64,000 bases of DNA. Source: Winogradskyella psychrotolerans. GTDB taxonomy: Bacteria > Bacteroidota > Bacteroidia > Flavobacteriales > Flavobacteriaceae. The translations under genes were made by a program, and so were the position numbers. The DNA is taken from the NCBI RefSeq assembly GCF_018860545.1, contig NZ_JAHKPN010000035.1, positions 43,971 to 107,970 of the forward strand. The letters are read 5' to 3'. Of this stretch, positions 17,923 through 26,457 are shown in pieces; within the stretch, counting starts at the first letter, position 1; each line of letters opens with the position of its first letter. The notes beneath the pieces were generated by a model. The model was not told the DNA's origin and ran no database searches. It worked only from the letters and a program-made list of their open reading frames with translations.

Positions 17923-18687
17923 ATGCTAAAACTGTCTGGAGTCATTATCACTTTTAATGAAGAACTCAACATTGAACACTGTTTGCAATCTTTAGCTAAT
18001 GTGGTAGATGAAATTGTTGTTGTAGATTCGTTTTCTACAGATCGTACTAAAGCAATTTGCGAACAGTTTAACGTCAAATTTATTGAACAAAAATTCTTAG
18101 GTTATATAGAACAAAAGAATTTTGCATTGTCACAAGCTAGCTACGATCATATTGTATCTTTAGATGGTGACGAGGCCTTATCTAAAACACTCCAGAAATC
18201 AATTATTGACCTAAAATCGAATTGGAAACTTGACGGCTACTACGCTAATCGTTTCAATAACTTTTGCGGACAATGGATTAAGCATTCCGATTGGTATCCT
18301 AATAAAAAGTTACGTGTTTTTGACCGACGTTGTGCCGAATGGAAAGGGATTAATCCACATGACAATGTACAACTACATGATTCCAACTCCAAATCAGGAC
18401 ATTTAAAAGGTGACATTCTACATAAAACCTATCAAACTTATTCGGAGTTTAATCAGAAGACAGAATATTTTTCGACTATTGCAGCACAAGCCTATTTCGA
18501 TTCTGGGAAAAAAGCTTCTGTACTAAACGTTATATGGAATCCTAGTTGGGCTTTTTTTAAATCCTATGTATTAAAACTCGGATTTTTAGATGGATTTAAT
18601 GGCTTTGTTATTGGTGTCCAAACGGCCAATATTACCTTTTTAAAATACGCTAAGTTAAGAGAGCTACAGCAAATAAATAGAAAATAA
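17923..18687 (+). CDS. Family 2 glycosyltransferase, LPS-core type (WaaE/KdtX-like)
   Basis: The 254-residue protein has SGVIITFNEELNIEHCL near 4-20, VVDSFSTDRTKAI near 37-49 and the SLDGDEAL catalytic DxD region near 82-89, as in the WaaE/KdtX and LgtF glucosyltransferases that decorate LPS inner core. The conserved WYPNKKLRVFDR segment near 122-133 further supports this subgroup. It lies between an LPS-kinase-like gene and a second GT2 gene, so LPS core modification is the favoured role. Its stop codon directly abuts the stop of the convergent kinase gene (TAATTA). Confidence 0.88.
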   Translation: MLKLSGVIITFNEELNIEHCLQSLANVVDEIVVVDSFSTDRTKAICEQFNVKFIEQKFLGYIEQKNFALSQASYDHIVSLDGDEALSKTLQKSIIDLKSNWKLDGYYANRFNNFCGQWIKHSDWYPNKKLRVFDRRCAEWKGINPHDNVQLHDSNSKSGHLKGDILHKTYQTYSEFNQKTEYFSTIAAQAYFDSGKKASVLNVIWNPSWAFFKSYVLKLGFLDGFNGFVIGVQTANITFLKYAKLRELQQINRK

Positions 18688-19449
18688 TTATTTTCTCCAA
18701 AATCTCAATTTCTTCTTTATGCGCTGTTTTTTATGATGTTTTGCCTGAAAAGCTTCAGTAGCATCCCACATTATATTTACAATTTTATCATAATCTTCGC
18801 CTGAAACTTTCGCATACTCATCACTCATCACTTCAACCATCGATTTATGAATCGTTAATCGGTCGAAGTTTTTTATACGGTCCTCAAAGTTCATGGGTTT
18901 AAATTCCATACGATTTAAATCCACTAAAAAGAACTGATAACCGTCATCTACCTTTTTAATTAAGGTGTTTCCTGGAGAATGATCTAGGAATTTAATACCC
19001 TTTTCATGCAATTGATAGGTGAACCGTGTAAATGCTCTTAAAATAGCATCGTAATCTGGGTAATTAAAATCGTGAGTAAGTTCTCTATAAGTTAAATCGC
19101 AATCTACTTGTTCAGACAAATAATAGCTTTTTTTAAATAGAAAAAGCGTTTTAAATTCATAGTAAGCAATCGGTTCTGGAGTGCCTACACCTCGTTTTTT
19201 GAGCTCTAAGCCATATTCATATGAGCGCTGCGCTTTACTTTTTCTAAAAAACTTATAGGCGATTTGATTAACGATATTAGGAATTTTAAAGGACTTGATA
19301 TTAACCTGAAAATCTTTTAACTCAAAGAGTCTCAAAGAATTCCGCTTTTGATTACCAAAAGGTATGCCTTCAGTTTCAAAATTTTGAATAAAATGATCCA
19401 ATTTCTCTTTGGAATCCTTGTATTCAGTTCTTATCCTAATCGTTTTCAT
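18688..19449 (-). CDS. LPS kinase-like protein (Kdo/WaaP/InaA superfamily)
   Basis: The 253-residue protein has a kinase-like fold: a SYEYGLELKKRGVGTPEPIAY-type lobe near 76-96 seen in 20-residue-class LPS kinases, a catalytic segment LDHSPGNTLI near 157-166 (Asp and Asn five apart) and FFLVDLNRM near 176-184 in place of DFG. Such enzymes phosphorylate Kdo or heptose of the LPS core. A reverse-strand TAATATTG box ends four bases before the ATG, again suggesting a near-leaderless mRNA. The substrate is inferred from family and neighbours. Confidence 0.8.
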   Translation of the reverse strand: MKTIRIRTEYKDSKEKLDHFIQNFETEGIPFGNQKRNSLRLFELKDFQVNIKSFKIPNIVNQIAYKFFRKSKAQRSYEYGLELKKRGVGTPEPIAYYEFKTLFLFKKSYYLSEQVDCDLTYRELTHDFNYPDYDAILRAFTRFTYQLHEKGIKFLDHSPGNTLIKKVDDGYQFFLVDLNRMEFKPMNFEDRIKNFDRLTIHKSMVEVMSDEYAKVSGEDYDKIVNIMWDATEAFQAKHHKKQRIKKKLRFWRK

Positions 19450-19619
19450 TTAGCAATATTACAATTTTTAATAATTTTTGCAGTGCATATTTCTCATAAT
19501 AAAAGTAAAGAAATAAATAGAACCATTTTAAAACACAATTGGTAAACCCTATATTTACAATACTAAGAATCGCGTTTATTTATTTTGAATTACAGAACAG
19601 TAGCAGCGCTAATTACATT

Positions 19620-20834
19620 ATGAATCACAACAACATATCCAAACAACATATTTTAAATCTCATTGATAGAGAAACCGAATTGTTTGAACGTGATTTAGCA
19701 ACGTACAATTCAGAACTTAACGCTACCGTTGCATCTTCAAAATTTCTAGTTCTCGGTGCGGCAGGAACTATTGGCCAAGCGGTGACTAAAGAAATCTTTA
19801 AACGACAACCAAAAAAGCTTCACATTGTAGATATTAGTGAAAATAATTTAGCTGAATTAGTGCGAGATTTACGAAGTTCTTTTGGTTACATCTACGGAGA
19901 TTTTAAAACGTTTGCTTTAGATATTGGATCCGTAGAATATGATGCCTTTATTGCTTCAGATGGTAATTATGACTATGTTCTAAATCTATCCGCATTAAAA
20001 CATGTACGCAGTGAAGAAGACGCGTTCACACTAATGCGAATGATTGATGTCAATATTTTTAATACCGAAAAAACCATTCAACAATCTATTGAAAATGGAG
20101 TTAAAAAATATTTTTGCGTGTCTACAGATAAAGCCACAAATCCTGTGAGTATGATGGGAGCTTCAAAACGTATCATGGAGCTATTCTTAATGCAAAACAG
20201 TAAAGACATTTCTATTTCTACAGCACGCTTTGCTAATGTAGCCTTTTCTGATGGCTCTTTATTATATAGCTTTGAACAACGCATTAAAAAACAGCAACCT
20301 ATTGTAGCTCCCAACGACATTAAAAGATATTTTATGACGCCAAAAGAATCGGGCGAACTCTGTTTACTTTCTTGTATTTTAGGTGAGAATAATGACATAT
20401 TTTTTCCGCAATTAAAGGAAAATTTAAACCTTACGAGTTTTGCTGATATCGCTATCAACTATTTATCTGCATTTGGTTACGAACCTTATTTATGTGATAC
20501 TGAAAATGAAGCAAGACAATTAGTTAAAACCTTACCTCAAACAGGACAATGGCCATATCTAATCACTAAAAGTGATACCACAGGCGAAAAAGAATCTGAA
20601 TCCTTCTTTACGAAACAAGACACGTTAGATCTTAAACGTTTTGATGGACTTGGTATCATTAAAAACCAATTAGAGATTAATACCGAAAATAAACTCAACC
20701 ATTTTTCAAATGCCATAAAAGATCTTAAAGCGAACAAATCTTGGACAAAGGAAAATATTATCGACTTATTTCATAAAATATTGCCGAACTTTAACCACCA
20801 AGAAACTGGTAAATATTTAGATCATAAAATGTAA
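19620..20834 (+). CDS. FlaA1/CapD-type nucleotide-sugar 4,6-dehydratase
   Basis: With the start at ATG 19620 the protein has 404 residues. It has a Rossmann loop LVLGAAGTIGQAV near 42-54, a LSALKHVRSEED motif near 128-139, and CVSTDKATNPVSMMGASKR near 170-188, where Met stands for the usual SDR Tyr (M-x3-K), as in the FlaA1/WbpM/PglF group. These convert UDP-GlcNAc-type sugars to 4-keto-6-deoxy intermediates for rare sugars. No aminotransferase or sialic-acid-like synthase is present nearby, so the pathway is incomplete in this window. A TTG extension to 19539 was rejected because a promoter-like TATATTTAC lies between. Confidence 0.85.
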   Translation: MNHNNISKQHILNLIDRETELFERDLATYNSELNATVASSKFLVLGAAGTIGQAVTKEIFKRQPKKLHIVDISENNLAELVRDLRSSFGYIYGDFKTFALDIGSVEYDAFIASDGNYDYVLNLSALKHVRSEEDAFTLMRMIDVNIFNTEKTIQQSIENGVKKYFCVSTDKATNPVSMMGASKRIMELFLMQNSKDISISTARFANVAFSDGSLLYSFEQRIKKQQPIVAPNDIKRYFMTPKESGELCLLSCILGENNDIFFPQLKENLNLTSFADIAINYLSAFGYEPYLCDTENEARQLVKTLPQTGQWPYLITKSDTTGEKESESFFTKQDTLDLKRFDGLGIIKNQLEINTENKLNHFSNAIKDLKANKSWTKENIIDLFHKILPNFNHQETGKYLDHKM

Positions 20835-20837
20835 TTG

Positions 20838-21542
20838 ATGCATAATAAAATAGATGTAGTAATTATGGCTGGTGGAAAAGGTGAACGCTTAATGCCATTA
20901 ACCAAAAACACTCCAAAACCCCTTTTAAAAATTGGAAACAAGCCAGTGATTGAGCATATTACCAATCATTTGGCATCTTATGGTATTTCAAACATAACTA
21001 TTACAGTCAATTACCTTAGTGATCAAATTATCGCGTATTTTGAAGACCATAACACACATCAAATTACATTTAATTATATTAAAGAATCAAAATCTTTAGG
21101 AACTATTGGTGGATTAAAACTGATAGATAGCTTAAAAAAAGATTACATCTTAGTAATGAATGCCGATTTACTGACTAACGTTAATTTCGAATCTCTTTTT
21201 AAAGATTTTGAGGCAACAGAAAGTGATGCTTTAATAACAACTGTGCCTTACAATGTGGTTATCCCACATGATGTGGTCGAAACAAAAAATGGATGCGTTA
21301 CGGCATTAAAAGAAAAACATACGTCCTTATATAATTTGAATGCAGGCATATATCTATTTAAAAAAGAGTGTTTAACATATATCCCTGAGAACCTCTATTT
21401 TGACGCTACAGATTTAATCAATATTTTAATAACAAAAGGTAAAAAAATTACTAATTATCCTATTGTAGATTATTGGTTAGATATCGGAAAACCCGCAGAT
21501 TTTGAAAAAGCTCAAACTGATATAAAGCACATTAAATTTTAG
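20838..21542 (+). CDS. Sugar-1-phosphate nucleotidyltransferase
   Basis: The 234-residue protein begins with the signature MAGGKGERLMPLTKNTPKPLL after a short lead (about residues 10-30; key residues G-G-x-G-x-R and the PKP lysine). It also has VMNADLLTN near 106-114 with the metal-binding Asp and WLDIGKPADFEKA near its end. It resembles the nucleotidyltransferase domain of the LegF/PtmE and mannose-1-phosphate guanylyltransferase class without the CBS domains. It activates a sugar phosphate with an NTP for the glycan locus. The start chosen is ATG 20838, three bases after the dehydratase stop; a TTG at 20835 would add one residue. Confidence 0.88.
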   Translation: MHNKIDVVIMAGGKGERLMPLTKNTPKPLLKIGNKPVIEHITNHLASYGISNITITVNYLSDQIIAYFEDHNTHQITFNYIKESKSLGTIGGLKLIDSLKKDYILVMNADLLTNVNFESLFKDFEATESDALITTVPYNVVIPHDVVETKNGCVTALKEKHTSLYNLNAGIYLFKKECLTYIPENLYFDATDLINILITKGKKITNYPIVDYWLDIGKPADFEKAQTDIKHIKF

Positions 21543-21621
21543 TCTGTAAATTTGATTTATTAGTAATACTTGTTCATATAAAAAAGGGGCATATTCATTT
21601 TAAAAGATTAGCGACGTGTCG

Positions 21622-21629
21622 TATCTTTG
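21622..21629 (+). promoter_or_regulatory. -7 promoter box for the CCA-adding enzyme gene
   Basis: TATCTTTG is an exact TAnnTTTG box. Its position inside a potential GTG-started extension (21616) shows that translation begins later, at 21664 or 21694. Confidence 0.55.
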
Positions 21630-21693
21630 CACAGCTAAAAAATACAGCCATTTTTCTATTAAAATGAAGAACGTCTGTAGTTTCCTTTATAAT

Positions 21694-23130
21694 ATGAATC
21701 ACAAACAAGCGTTAAAACACTCCATTTTTAAATACATCACCCAATCTGCTGAAGAATTACAAGTAGAAAGCTACGTTATCGGAGGCTTTGTACGCGACTA
21801 TCTTTTAGAACGTGGAGATGCTAAAGATATTGATGTGGTTGCCGTTGGAAGTGGCATTGAATTAGCAAAACAAGTCGCAAAGAACTTACCGACCCAACCC
21901 AAAGTTCAAGTGTTTAAAACATACGGAACGGCTATGTTACGTTTTGATGATATTGAAATTGAATTTGTTGGTGCCAGAAAAGAAAGTTATAACGAAGACA
22001 GTAGAAATCCAATTGTTGAAAATGGTACTTTAGAAGACGATCAAAACCGACGCGACTTTACCATCAATGCTTTAGCTTTAAGTTTGAATGCCCATAACTT
22101 TGGCGAACTATTAGATCCATTTAATGGTCTTAACGATTTAGACAAAGGGATTATTCGTACTCCTTTAGACGCTAATATCACCTATAGTGACGATCCATTA
22201 CGCATGATGCGAGCCATTCGCTTTGCCACACAACTTAATTTTAAAATTGAAGACGCTTCTCTCAAAGCCATCGCTGACAATAAAGAACGCATTAAAATAA
22301 TCACTAAAGAACGCATTGTTGTAGAGCTTCATAAAATCTTAGAAAGTAAAACTCCTTCTATTGGTTTTATGCATTTGGAAAAAACAGGACTATTAGATTA
22401 TATTCTTCCTGAATTAACGGCCTTAAAAGGCATCGATGAAATTGAAGGTCAACGTCATAAAGATAATTTTTACCACACTTTAGAAGTTGTCGATAATATT
22501 GCCAGAACCACAGATAATCTATGGTTGCGTTGGGCAGCATTGTTACACGATATTGGTAAAGCACCAACAAAAAAGTTTCACAAAAAAATTGGCTGGACGT
22601 TCCATGCGCATGAATTTGTAGGCTCTAAAATGGTTTATAAACTCTTTAAAAGACTGAAAATGCCACTGAATGACAAAATGAAATTTGTTCAGAAAATGGT
22701 ATTCATGAGTTCGCGTCCAATTGTTTTAGCTTCAGACGTAACTGATTCTGCTGTAAGACGTTTAGTATTTGATGCTGGAGATTATGTAGAAGATTTAATG
22801 ACCCTTTGTGAAGCAGACATCACCACAAAGAATCCAAAGAAATTTAAGAAATATCACAATAATTTTCAAAAAGTAAGAGATAAAATTGTTGAAGTTGAAG
22901 AACGCGATCAAGTTCGTAATTTTCAACCGCCTGTATCTGGTGAAGAGATTATGGAAACCTTCAATTTAAAACCGTCCAGAGAGATTGGACTGATTAAAGA
23001 AGCGATAAAAGAAGCTATTTTAGAAGGAGAGATTCCTAATGAACATGAAGCTGCTTTTGAGCTGATGTTGGAAACGGGGAAAAAGTTAGGACTTTCTATT
23101 GAGTCTCCAAGTAGCAAAGACTCAAAGTAA
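21694..23130 (+). CDS. cca: CCA tRNA nucleotidyltransferase with HD domain
   Basis: The 478-residue enzyme adds or repairs the 3' CCA of tRNAs. It shows [14 protein letters not shown] near 28-41, DIDVVAVG near 45-52 (catalytic Asp pair), [11 protein letters not shown] near 117-127 and the nucleotide-binding [13 protein letters not shown] near 166-178. A C-terminal HD phosphohydrolase domain has LLHDIGKAP near 283-291. ATG 21694 was chosen because it gives the usual [14 protein letters not shown] start; ATG 21664 is the alternative. Its last residues (SSKDSK) are encoded by an octamer CAAAG repeat that runs into the next gene, so the C-terminal end may be a secondary addition. Confidence 0.93.
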   Translation: MNHKQALKHSIFKYITQSAEELQVESYVIGGFVRDYLLERGDAKDIDVVAVGSGIELAKQVAKNLPTQPKVQVFKTYGTAMLRFDDIEIEFVGARKESYNEDSRNPIVENGTLEDDQNRRDFTINALALSLNAHNFGELLDPFNGLNDLDKGIIRTPLDANITYSDDPLRMMRAIRFATQLNFKIEDASLKAIADNKERIKIITKERIVVELHKILESKTPSIGFMHLEKTGLLDYILPELTALKGIDEIEGQRHKDNFYHTLEVVDNIARTTDNLWLRWAALLHDIGKAPTKKFHKKIGWTFHAHEFVGSKMVYKLFKRLKMPLNDKMKFVQKMVFMSSRPIVLASDVTDSAVRRLVFDAGDYVEDLMTLCEADITTKNPKKFKKYHNNFQKVRDKIVEVEERDQVRNFQPPVSGEEIMETFNLKPSREIGLIKEAIKEAILEGEIPNEHEAAFELMLETGKKLGLSIESPSSKDSK

Positions 23131-23135
23131 CAAAG
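23115..23135 (+). repeat. CAAAG repeat of period 8, left of the four-helix-bundle gene
   Basis: CAAAG occurs at 23115, 23123 and 23131, exactly eight bases apart. It encodes the tail of the CCA enzyme, supplies its TAA (23128-23130) and abuts the next ATG. Confidence 0.8.
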
Positions 23136-23498
23136 ATGGAAAAGGATCACACATATCGTAAACTTTTAGTGTGGCAAAAATCAATGTCATTAGTAACAGA
23201 AATTTATAAAGAAGTTCAAGTATTTCCAAAGGATGAATTATATGCTTTGACCTCTCAGATTAAAAGGTCTGCTACTTCAATTCCCAGTAATATAGCAGAA
23301 GGTTATGGTAGAGATGGAAAAAAAGATTATTTAAGATTTTTAAATATAGCTTTGAGTTCATTATTTGAATTACAAACGCAATTAGAAATCTCATATAACT
23401 TAGAGTTTTTAAACGCGTTAAGTTTTAATAAACTTTATAAAGACACAAGAGAAATTGAAAGAATGTTAACCAGTTTCATTAGAAAAATCAAAGGCTAA
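23136..23498 (+). CDS. Four-helix-bundle protein, S23 (rRNA intervening-sequence) family
   Basis: The 120-residue protein has the family hallmarks: LLVWQKSM near 9-16, LTSQIKRSATSIPSNIAEGYGR near 38-59 (key residues R-A-SI-NIAEG-GR) and DYLRFLNIALSSLFELQTQLEI near 64-85. The family was first noted as ORFs within 23S rRNA intervening sequences and is related to the Avd accessory protein of diversity-generating retroelements. Here it is a stand-alone gene; no reverse transcriptase is nearby. It starts six bases after the cca stop and is framed on both sides by inverted octamer repeats, which suggests insertion between cca and ctaA. Function is unknown. Confidence 0.88.
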   Translation: MEKDHTYRKLLVWQKSMSLVTEIYKEVQVFPKDELYALTSQIKRSATSIPSNIAEGYGRDGKKDYLRFLNIALSSLFELQTQLEISYNLEFLNALSFNKLYKDTREIERMLTSFIRKIKG

Positions 23499-23499
23499 A

Positions 23500-23539
23500 C
23501 TTTGAAACTTTGAAACATTAAAACTTTGAAGCTTTGAAA
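23500..23539 (+). repeat. CTTTGAAA repeat of period 8, right of the four-helix-bundle gene
   Basis: Five eight-base units start at 23500, 23508, 23516, 23524 and 23532; four begin CTTTG and the middle one is degenerate (CATTAAAA). They are the reverse complement of the CAAAG units at 23115-23135. The last unit contains the TTG start codon of the next gene. Confidence 0.85.
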
Positions 23540-24556
23540 GTAAAAAAAGAAAATAAAGCCGTTATCTATTGGCTACTTACAGGTTGTATTTTAATCTTCA
23601 TCATGGTTGTCGTTGGCGGTATCACAAGGCTAACACATTCAGGTTTATCAATTTCAAACTATAAACTAATTTCGGGTACTATTCCACCAATGAATGAGGT
23701 GGAGTGGAATGAAGCCTTTGAACTATACAAACAATACCCAGAATATCAAAAACTACATAATCACATTAATTTAGAAGAGTTTAAAGATATTTATTTCTGG
23801 GAATGGATCCACCGTGTTATTGGTCGATTTATTGGTTTGGTGTTTATCCTACCTTTTATTTATTTCTTAATTAAAAAACGCCTTTCAAAATCAACCATTA
23901 AAAAAACTGTAGTGCTACTTTTTTTAGGTGGTTTTCAAGGATTTTTAGGTTGGTATATGGTCAAATCTGGATTAGTAGATGAGCCCAATGTGAGTCATTT
24001 TAGACTAGCTGCACATTTAACTACAGCTTTTCTAACCTTTGCGTATACGTTTTGGGTCGCATTGGATTTAATGTTTCCTGATAAAAAAGTCATTGATAAA
24101 AAATTGCGGAATTTCATACGAATTGGTCTAGCAGTTCTTATTCTTCAAATTATTTATGGTGCCTTTGTTGCAGGACTAGATGCTGGTTGGATCCATAACC
24201 ATTGGCCATTAATGAGTGAAGGCAAATGGATCCATGAAACTGTATTTATAGAACAAAGTCCTACGTACCTTAACTTTTTAGAAGGTAAAAGTGGCGTTCA
24301 GTTTGTACATAGAACATTGGCGTATGTTGTTGTTATTTTTATTCTCGCTATTTGGTACAAAGCCAAACGAACACCATTAACATCATGGCAAACTAAAGGT
24401 ATCAACTTACTTTTAATAATGGTAGGCGTACAATTTTTATTAGGTGTTTTAACACTAGTTCTTGCTGTTCCGGTTTGGCTAGGAGTTCTTCACCAAGTTG
24501 GTGCATTTATTTTATTGAGTGCTATGACATTTACTTTACATCGATTCAGTAAATAA
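23534..24556 (+). CDS. ctaA: Heme A synthase, COX15/CtaA family
   Basis: The 340-residue membrane protein has eight predicted helices and the COX15 hallmarks GGITRLTHSGLSISNYK near 28-44, FWEWIHRVIGRFIG near 89-102 with a heme-ligand His, HFRLAAHLTTAF near 155-166 and FVHRTLAY plus LHQVGAFIL in the second half. It oxidises heme O to heme A for cytochrome c oxidase. The only start that retains the first helix is TTG 23534, which lies inside an octamer repeat; an in-frame TAA precedes it at 23519. The start context may therefore have been reshaped by whatever brought the upstream gene in. Confidence 0.93.
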   Translation: MKVKKENKAVIYWLLTGCILIFIMVVVGGITRLTHSGLSISNYKLISGTIPPMNEVEWNEAFELYKQYPEYQKLHNHINLEEFKDIYFWEWIHRVIGRFIGLVFILPFIYFLIKKRLSKSTIKKTVVLLFLGGFQGFLGWYMVKSGLVDEPNVSHFRLAAHLTTAFLTFAYTFWVALDLMFPDKKVIDKKLRNFIRIGLAVLILQIIYGAFVAGLDAGWIHNHWPLMSEGKWIHETVFIEQSPTYLNFLEGKSGVQFVHRTLAYVVVIFILAIWYKAKRTPLTSWQTKGINLLLIMVGVQFLLGVLTLVLAVPVWLGVLHQVGAFILLSAMTFTLHRFSK

Positions 24557-24569
24557 TTAAAAAATGATT

Positions 24570-24577
24570 TAACTTTG
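24570..24577 (+). promoter_or_regulatory. -7 box immediately before the pRiA4b ORF-3-like gene
   Basis: TAACTTTG is an exact TAnnTTTG box ending four bases before the ATG at 24582, so transcription would begin at about the start codon. Confidence 0.5.
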
Positions 24578-24581
24578 CAGC

Positions 24582-25100
24582 ATGATTTACAGATTTAGAG
24601 TTATACTAGATAACGACACCGAAGATGATGTGTTTCGCGATATTGAAATCCGTGAAAGCGACACCATGGAAGATTTACACAATACCATTACGCAATCTTT
24701 TGGGTTTGATGGTATGGAAATGGCATCATTTTATATAAGTGATGACCAATGGAACCAGGGTGAAGAAATCTCAATGATGGACATGAGTGAAGCTGGTAAT
24801 GAAGTAAAAATGATGAACGAAACGATTATCAACTCTATCGTTCACGAAGCATCAACACGCTTAATCTACCTTTACGATTTTATGAATATGTGGACGTTCT
24901 ACGTGGAGTTAGGAGAAATTGTTGAAGAAGCTGAAGGTACAGACTACCCTAATCTTATGTTCGTTCATGGTCAGATTCCTGATGAAGCTCCAGAAAAAAC
25001 TTTTGAAGCTGAAGAAGACGATGACGACTATAATGAATTTGATGACGATTTAGATCTAGACGACTATGATAATTTGAATTTTGATGAGAATTGGAATTAA
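24582..25100 (+). CDS. Plasmid pRiA4b ORF-3-like protein
   Basis: The 172-residue protein opens IYRFRVILDNDTEDDVFRDI and has DTMEDLHNTITQSFGFDG near 27-44 and YLYDFMNMWTFYVELGEI near 94-111, which match the PRiA4_ORF3 fold (also listed as IS1096 passenger TnpR-like). The last 40 residues are almost entirely Asp, Glu and Asn, an acidic tail common in Bacteroidetes members. There is no transposase nearby, so the family name does not imply a mobile element here. The molecular role is unknown. It has its own promoter box and a 25-base gap from ctaA. Confidence 0.85.
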   Translation: MIYRFRVILDNDTEDDVFRDIEIRESDTMEDLHNTITQSFGFDGMEMASFYISDDQWNQGEEISMMDMSEAGNEVKMMNETIINSIVHEASTRLIYLYDFMNMWTFYVELGEIVEEAEGTDYPNLMFVHGQIPDEAPEKTFEAEEDDDDYNEFDDDLDLDDYDNLNFDENWN

Positions 25101-25189
25101 TAAATAACAGTATTAGAATCTAAATATGGATTCTTTTATTATGCTATTGCATTATCCCTTATTATCATCAATCTAAATACTCAGACCAT

Positions 25190-26254
25190 TTATAATAACC
25201 GTTTCAAATTAACATCTTCGTAATTCCGCTTTACAAAGTCGAGTGCATATCGAAGTATTTCACCCATATTTTTACTTTTTCTGAAGTTCAAATCCATTGT
25301 ATGATTATAGATACCTTCTTTAAGCATTTCAATATGTTTTGGAATAGAAATTTCATCATCTGCCATACAATCTAGTAGTGCATTTAAACGCGTGTGGTAA
25401 CTCAGCATTCGTTTGGCAACGATAGACCGTTCTTCAATTTTATACTGATCTATAGATTCAGGTTGAATTTTTTCTCGTACCAACTCCACCATCTTATTAT
25501 TCTCTTTAAAAAATTGCGGTCTATAAATCTTTAGATTACCTTCAAAGGATTGTTGGTCAAAATCAATGGCTCTAATTTTAAAAACTACATGATCAAAATC
25601 GTGCGTAGGAACAATGACATAGTTATACGAACGCATATCACCTAAAAGTCGAATTAAACAGCGCTCATTAAATTTTACAAACTCTTTAGCTATCTGTGAT
25701 TTTTCGGATGGACTGCAATCTGGCAACATGTTTTTTATAAACTCATCACCAGGAATACCAGCAATGTGTTCTTCAATCAATGTATCCTTACAGACCAAAA
25801 AGTTGATTTGGTACGGTGATAACATCTGTTCTAATTCTAATCCGTAAACTCTAGATGCATCTGCTGTTTTAACATAAAAATGAGTAAAATTATCATTGAG
25901 AACATTTCTCACCTTTATTCTAAAAGGTTTAGAATTCCCAAAGGTGCAAAAATCAATAGCATCTACACTCAGGTATTTTAAAATCCATGTACCTCCATCC
26001 GAAATTAAACTAGAATAGACTTGTTTTAGACTACTATCAATTTCTTCGCGTTCATAATCATTATAGTAGACACGTACCCAAAGTGTATCGACATCATCTT
26101 TATCATAAACAACAATAGAGCCTTGAAAACGCAGCAAATCAGAATAAAAAATAGGCAAATCTATATTTCGTCTATATTTAGATAAATAACCATCTAATTT
26201 TTCAGAAATTGGATATGTCGGTTTTCGCTTTGATATTTTTAAATCCTCACTCAT
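25190..26254 (-). CDS. Uncharacterised protein with a kinase-like active-site pattern
   Basis: The 354-residue soluble protein is not one I can name. Reading it as an atypical kinase gives a consistent set: Lys129 in FYVKT, an EEH pair near 161-163, LLGDMRSYNYVIV at 203-215 with Asp206 and Asn211 spaced as in a catalytic D-x4-N loop, and AIDFD at 229-233 in the place of the DFG magnesium loop. Similar orphan proteins occur in other Flavobacteriaceae. The N-terminal 100 residues look like a separate alpha/beta domain. A TAAATTTA box lies four bases before the ATG. Kinase activity is a hypothesis only; a PI3/4-kinase-like or aminoglycoside-phosphotransferase-like fold would fit. Confidence 0.7.
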   Translation of the reverse strand: MSEDLKISKRKPTYPISEKLDGYLSKYRRNIDLPIFYSDLLRFQGSIVVYDKDDVDTLWVRVYYNDYEREEIDSSLKQVYSSLISDGGTWILKYLSVDAIDFCTFGNSKPFRIKVRNVLNDNFTHFYVKTADASRVYGLELEQMLSPYQINFLVCKDTLIEEHIAGIPGDEFIKNMLPDCSPSEKSQIAKEFVKFNERCLIRLLGDMRSYNYVIVPTHDFDHVVFKIRAIDFDQQSFEGNLKIYRPQFFKENNKMVELVREKIQPESIDQYKIEERSIVAKRMLSYHTRLNALLDCMADDEISIPKHIEMLKEGIYNHTMDLNFRKSKNMGEILRYALDFVKRNYEDVNLKRLL

Positions 26255-26457
26255 GTGCTAAATTTAAGGGTTTTAAAATGAATTCTAAAAAGTTACTTCT
26301 AAATTATTTTTTGAAGATAAAGGCCTTAATTTAATTCCTGATTTTAAGTATTATTTATTATAACTCAAAATTTCTGTAACAAATAAAAGCATCAATCGTC
26401 TTACCTTTATAACCAACTTTTGCTGCATATAATTTAGCAATTCAAAAACCAATCATT

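Noticed and set aside
19539..19619. TTG-initiated extension of the dehydratase gene
   Set aside because: The extra 27 residues are unlike the family and contain a promoter-like TATATTTAC; ATG 19620 is preferred.
23136..23498. Diversity-generating retroelement accessory (Avd) gene
   Set aside because: The protein is in the same broad family, but there is no reverse transcriptase or template/variable repeat pair in the window; it fits the stand-alone S23 type.
24582..25100. Mobile element suggested by the IS1096-passenger/pRiA4b family name
   Set aside because: No transposase, inverted terminal repeat or target duplication lies nearby; the family is common in chromosomes.
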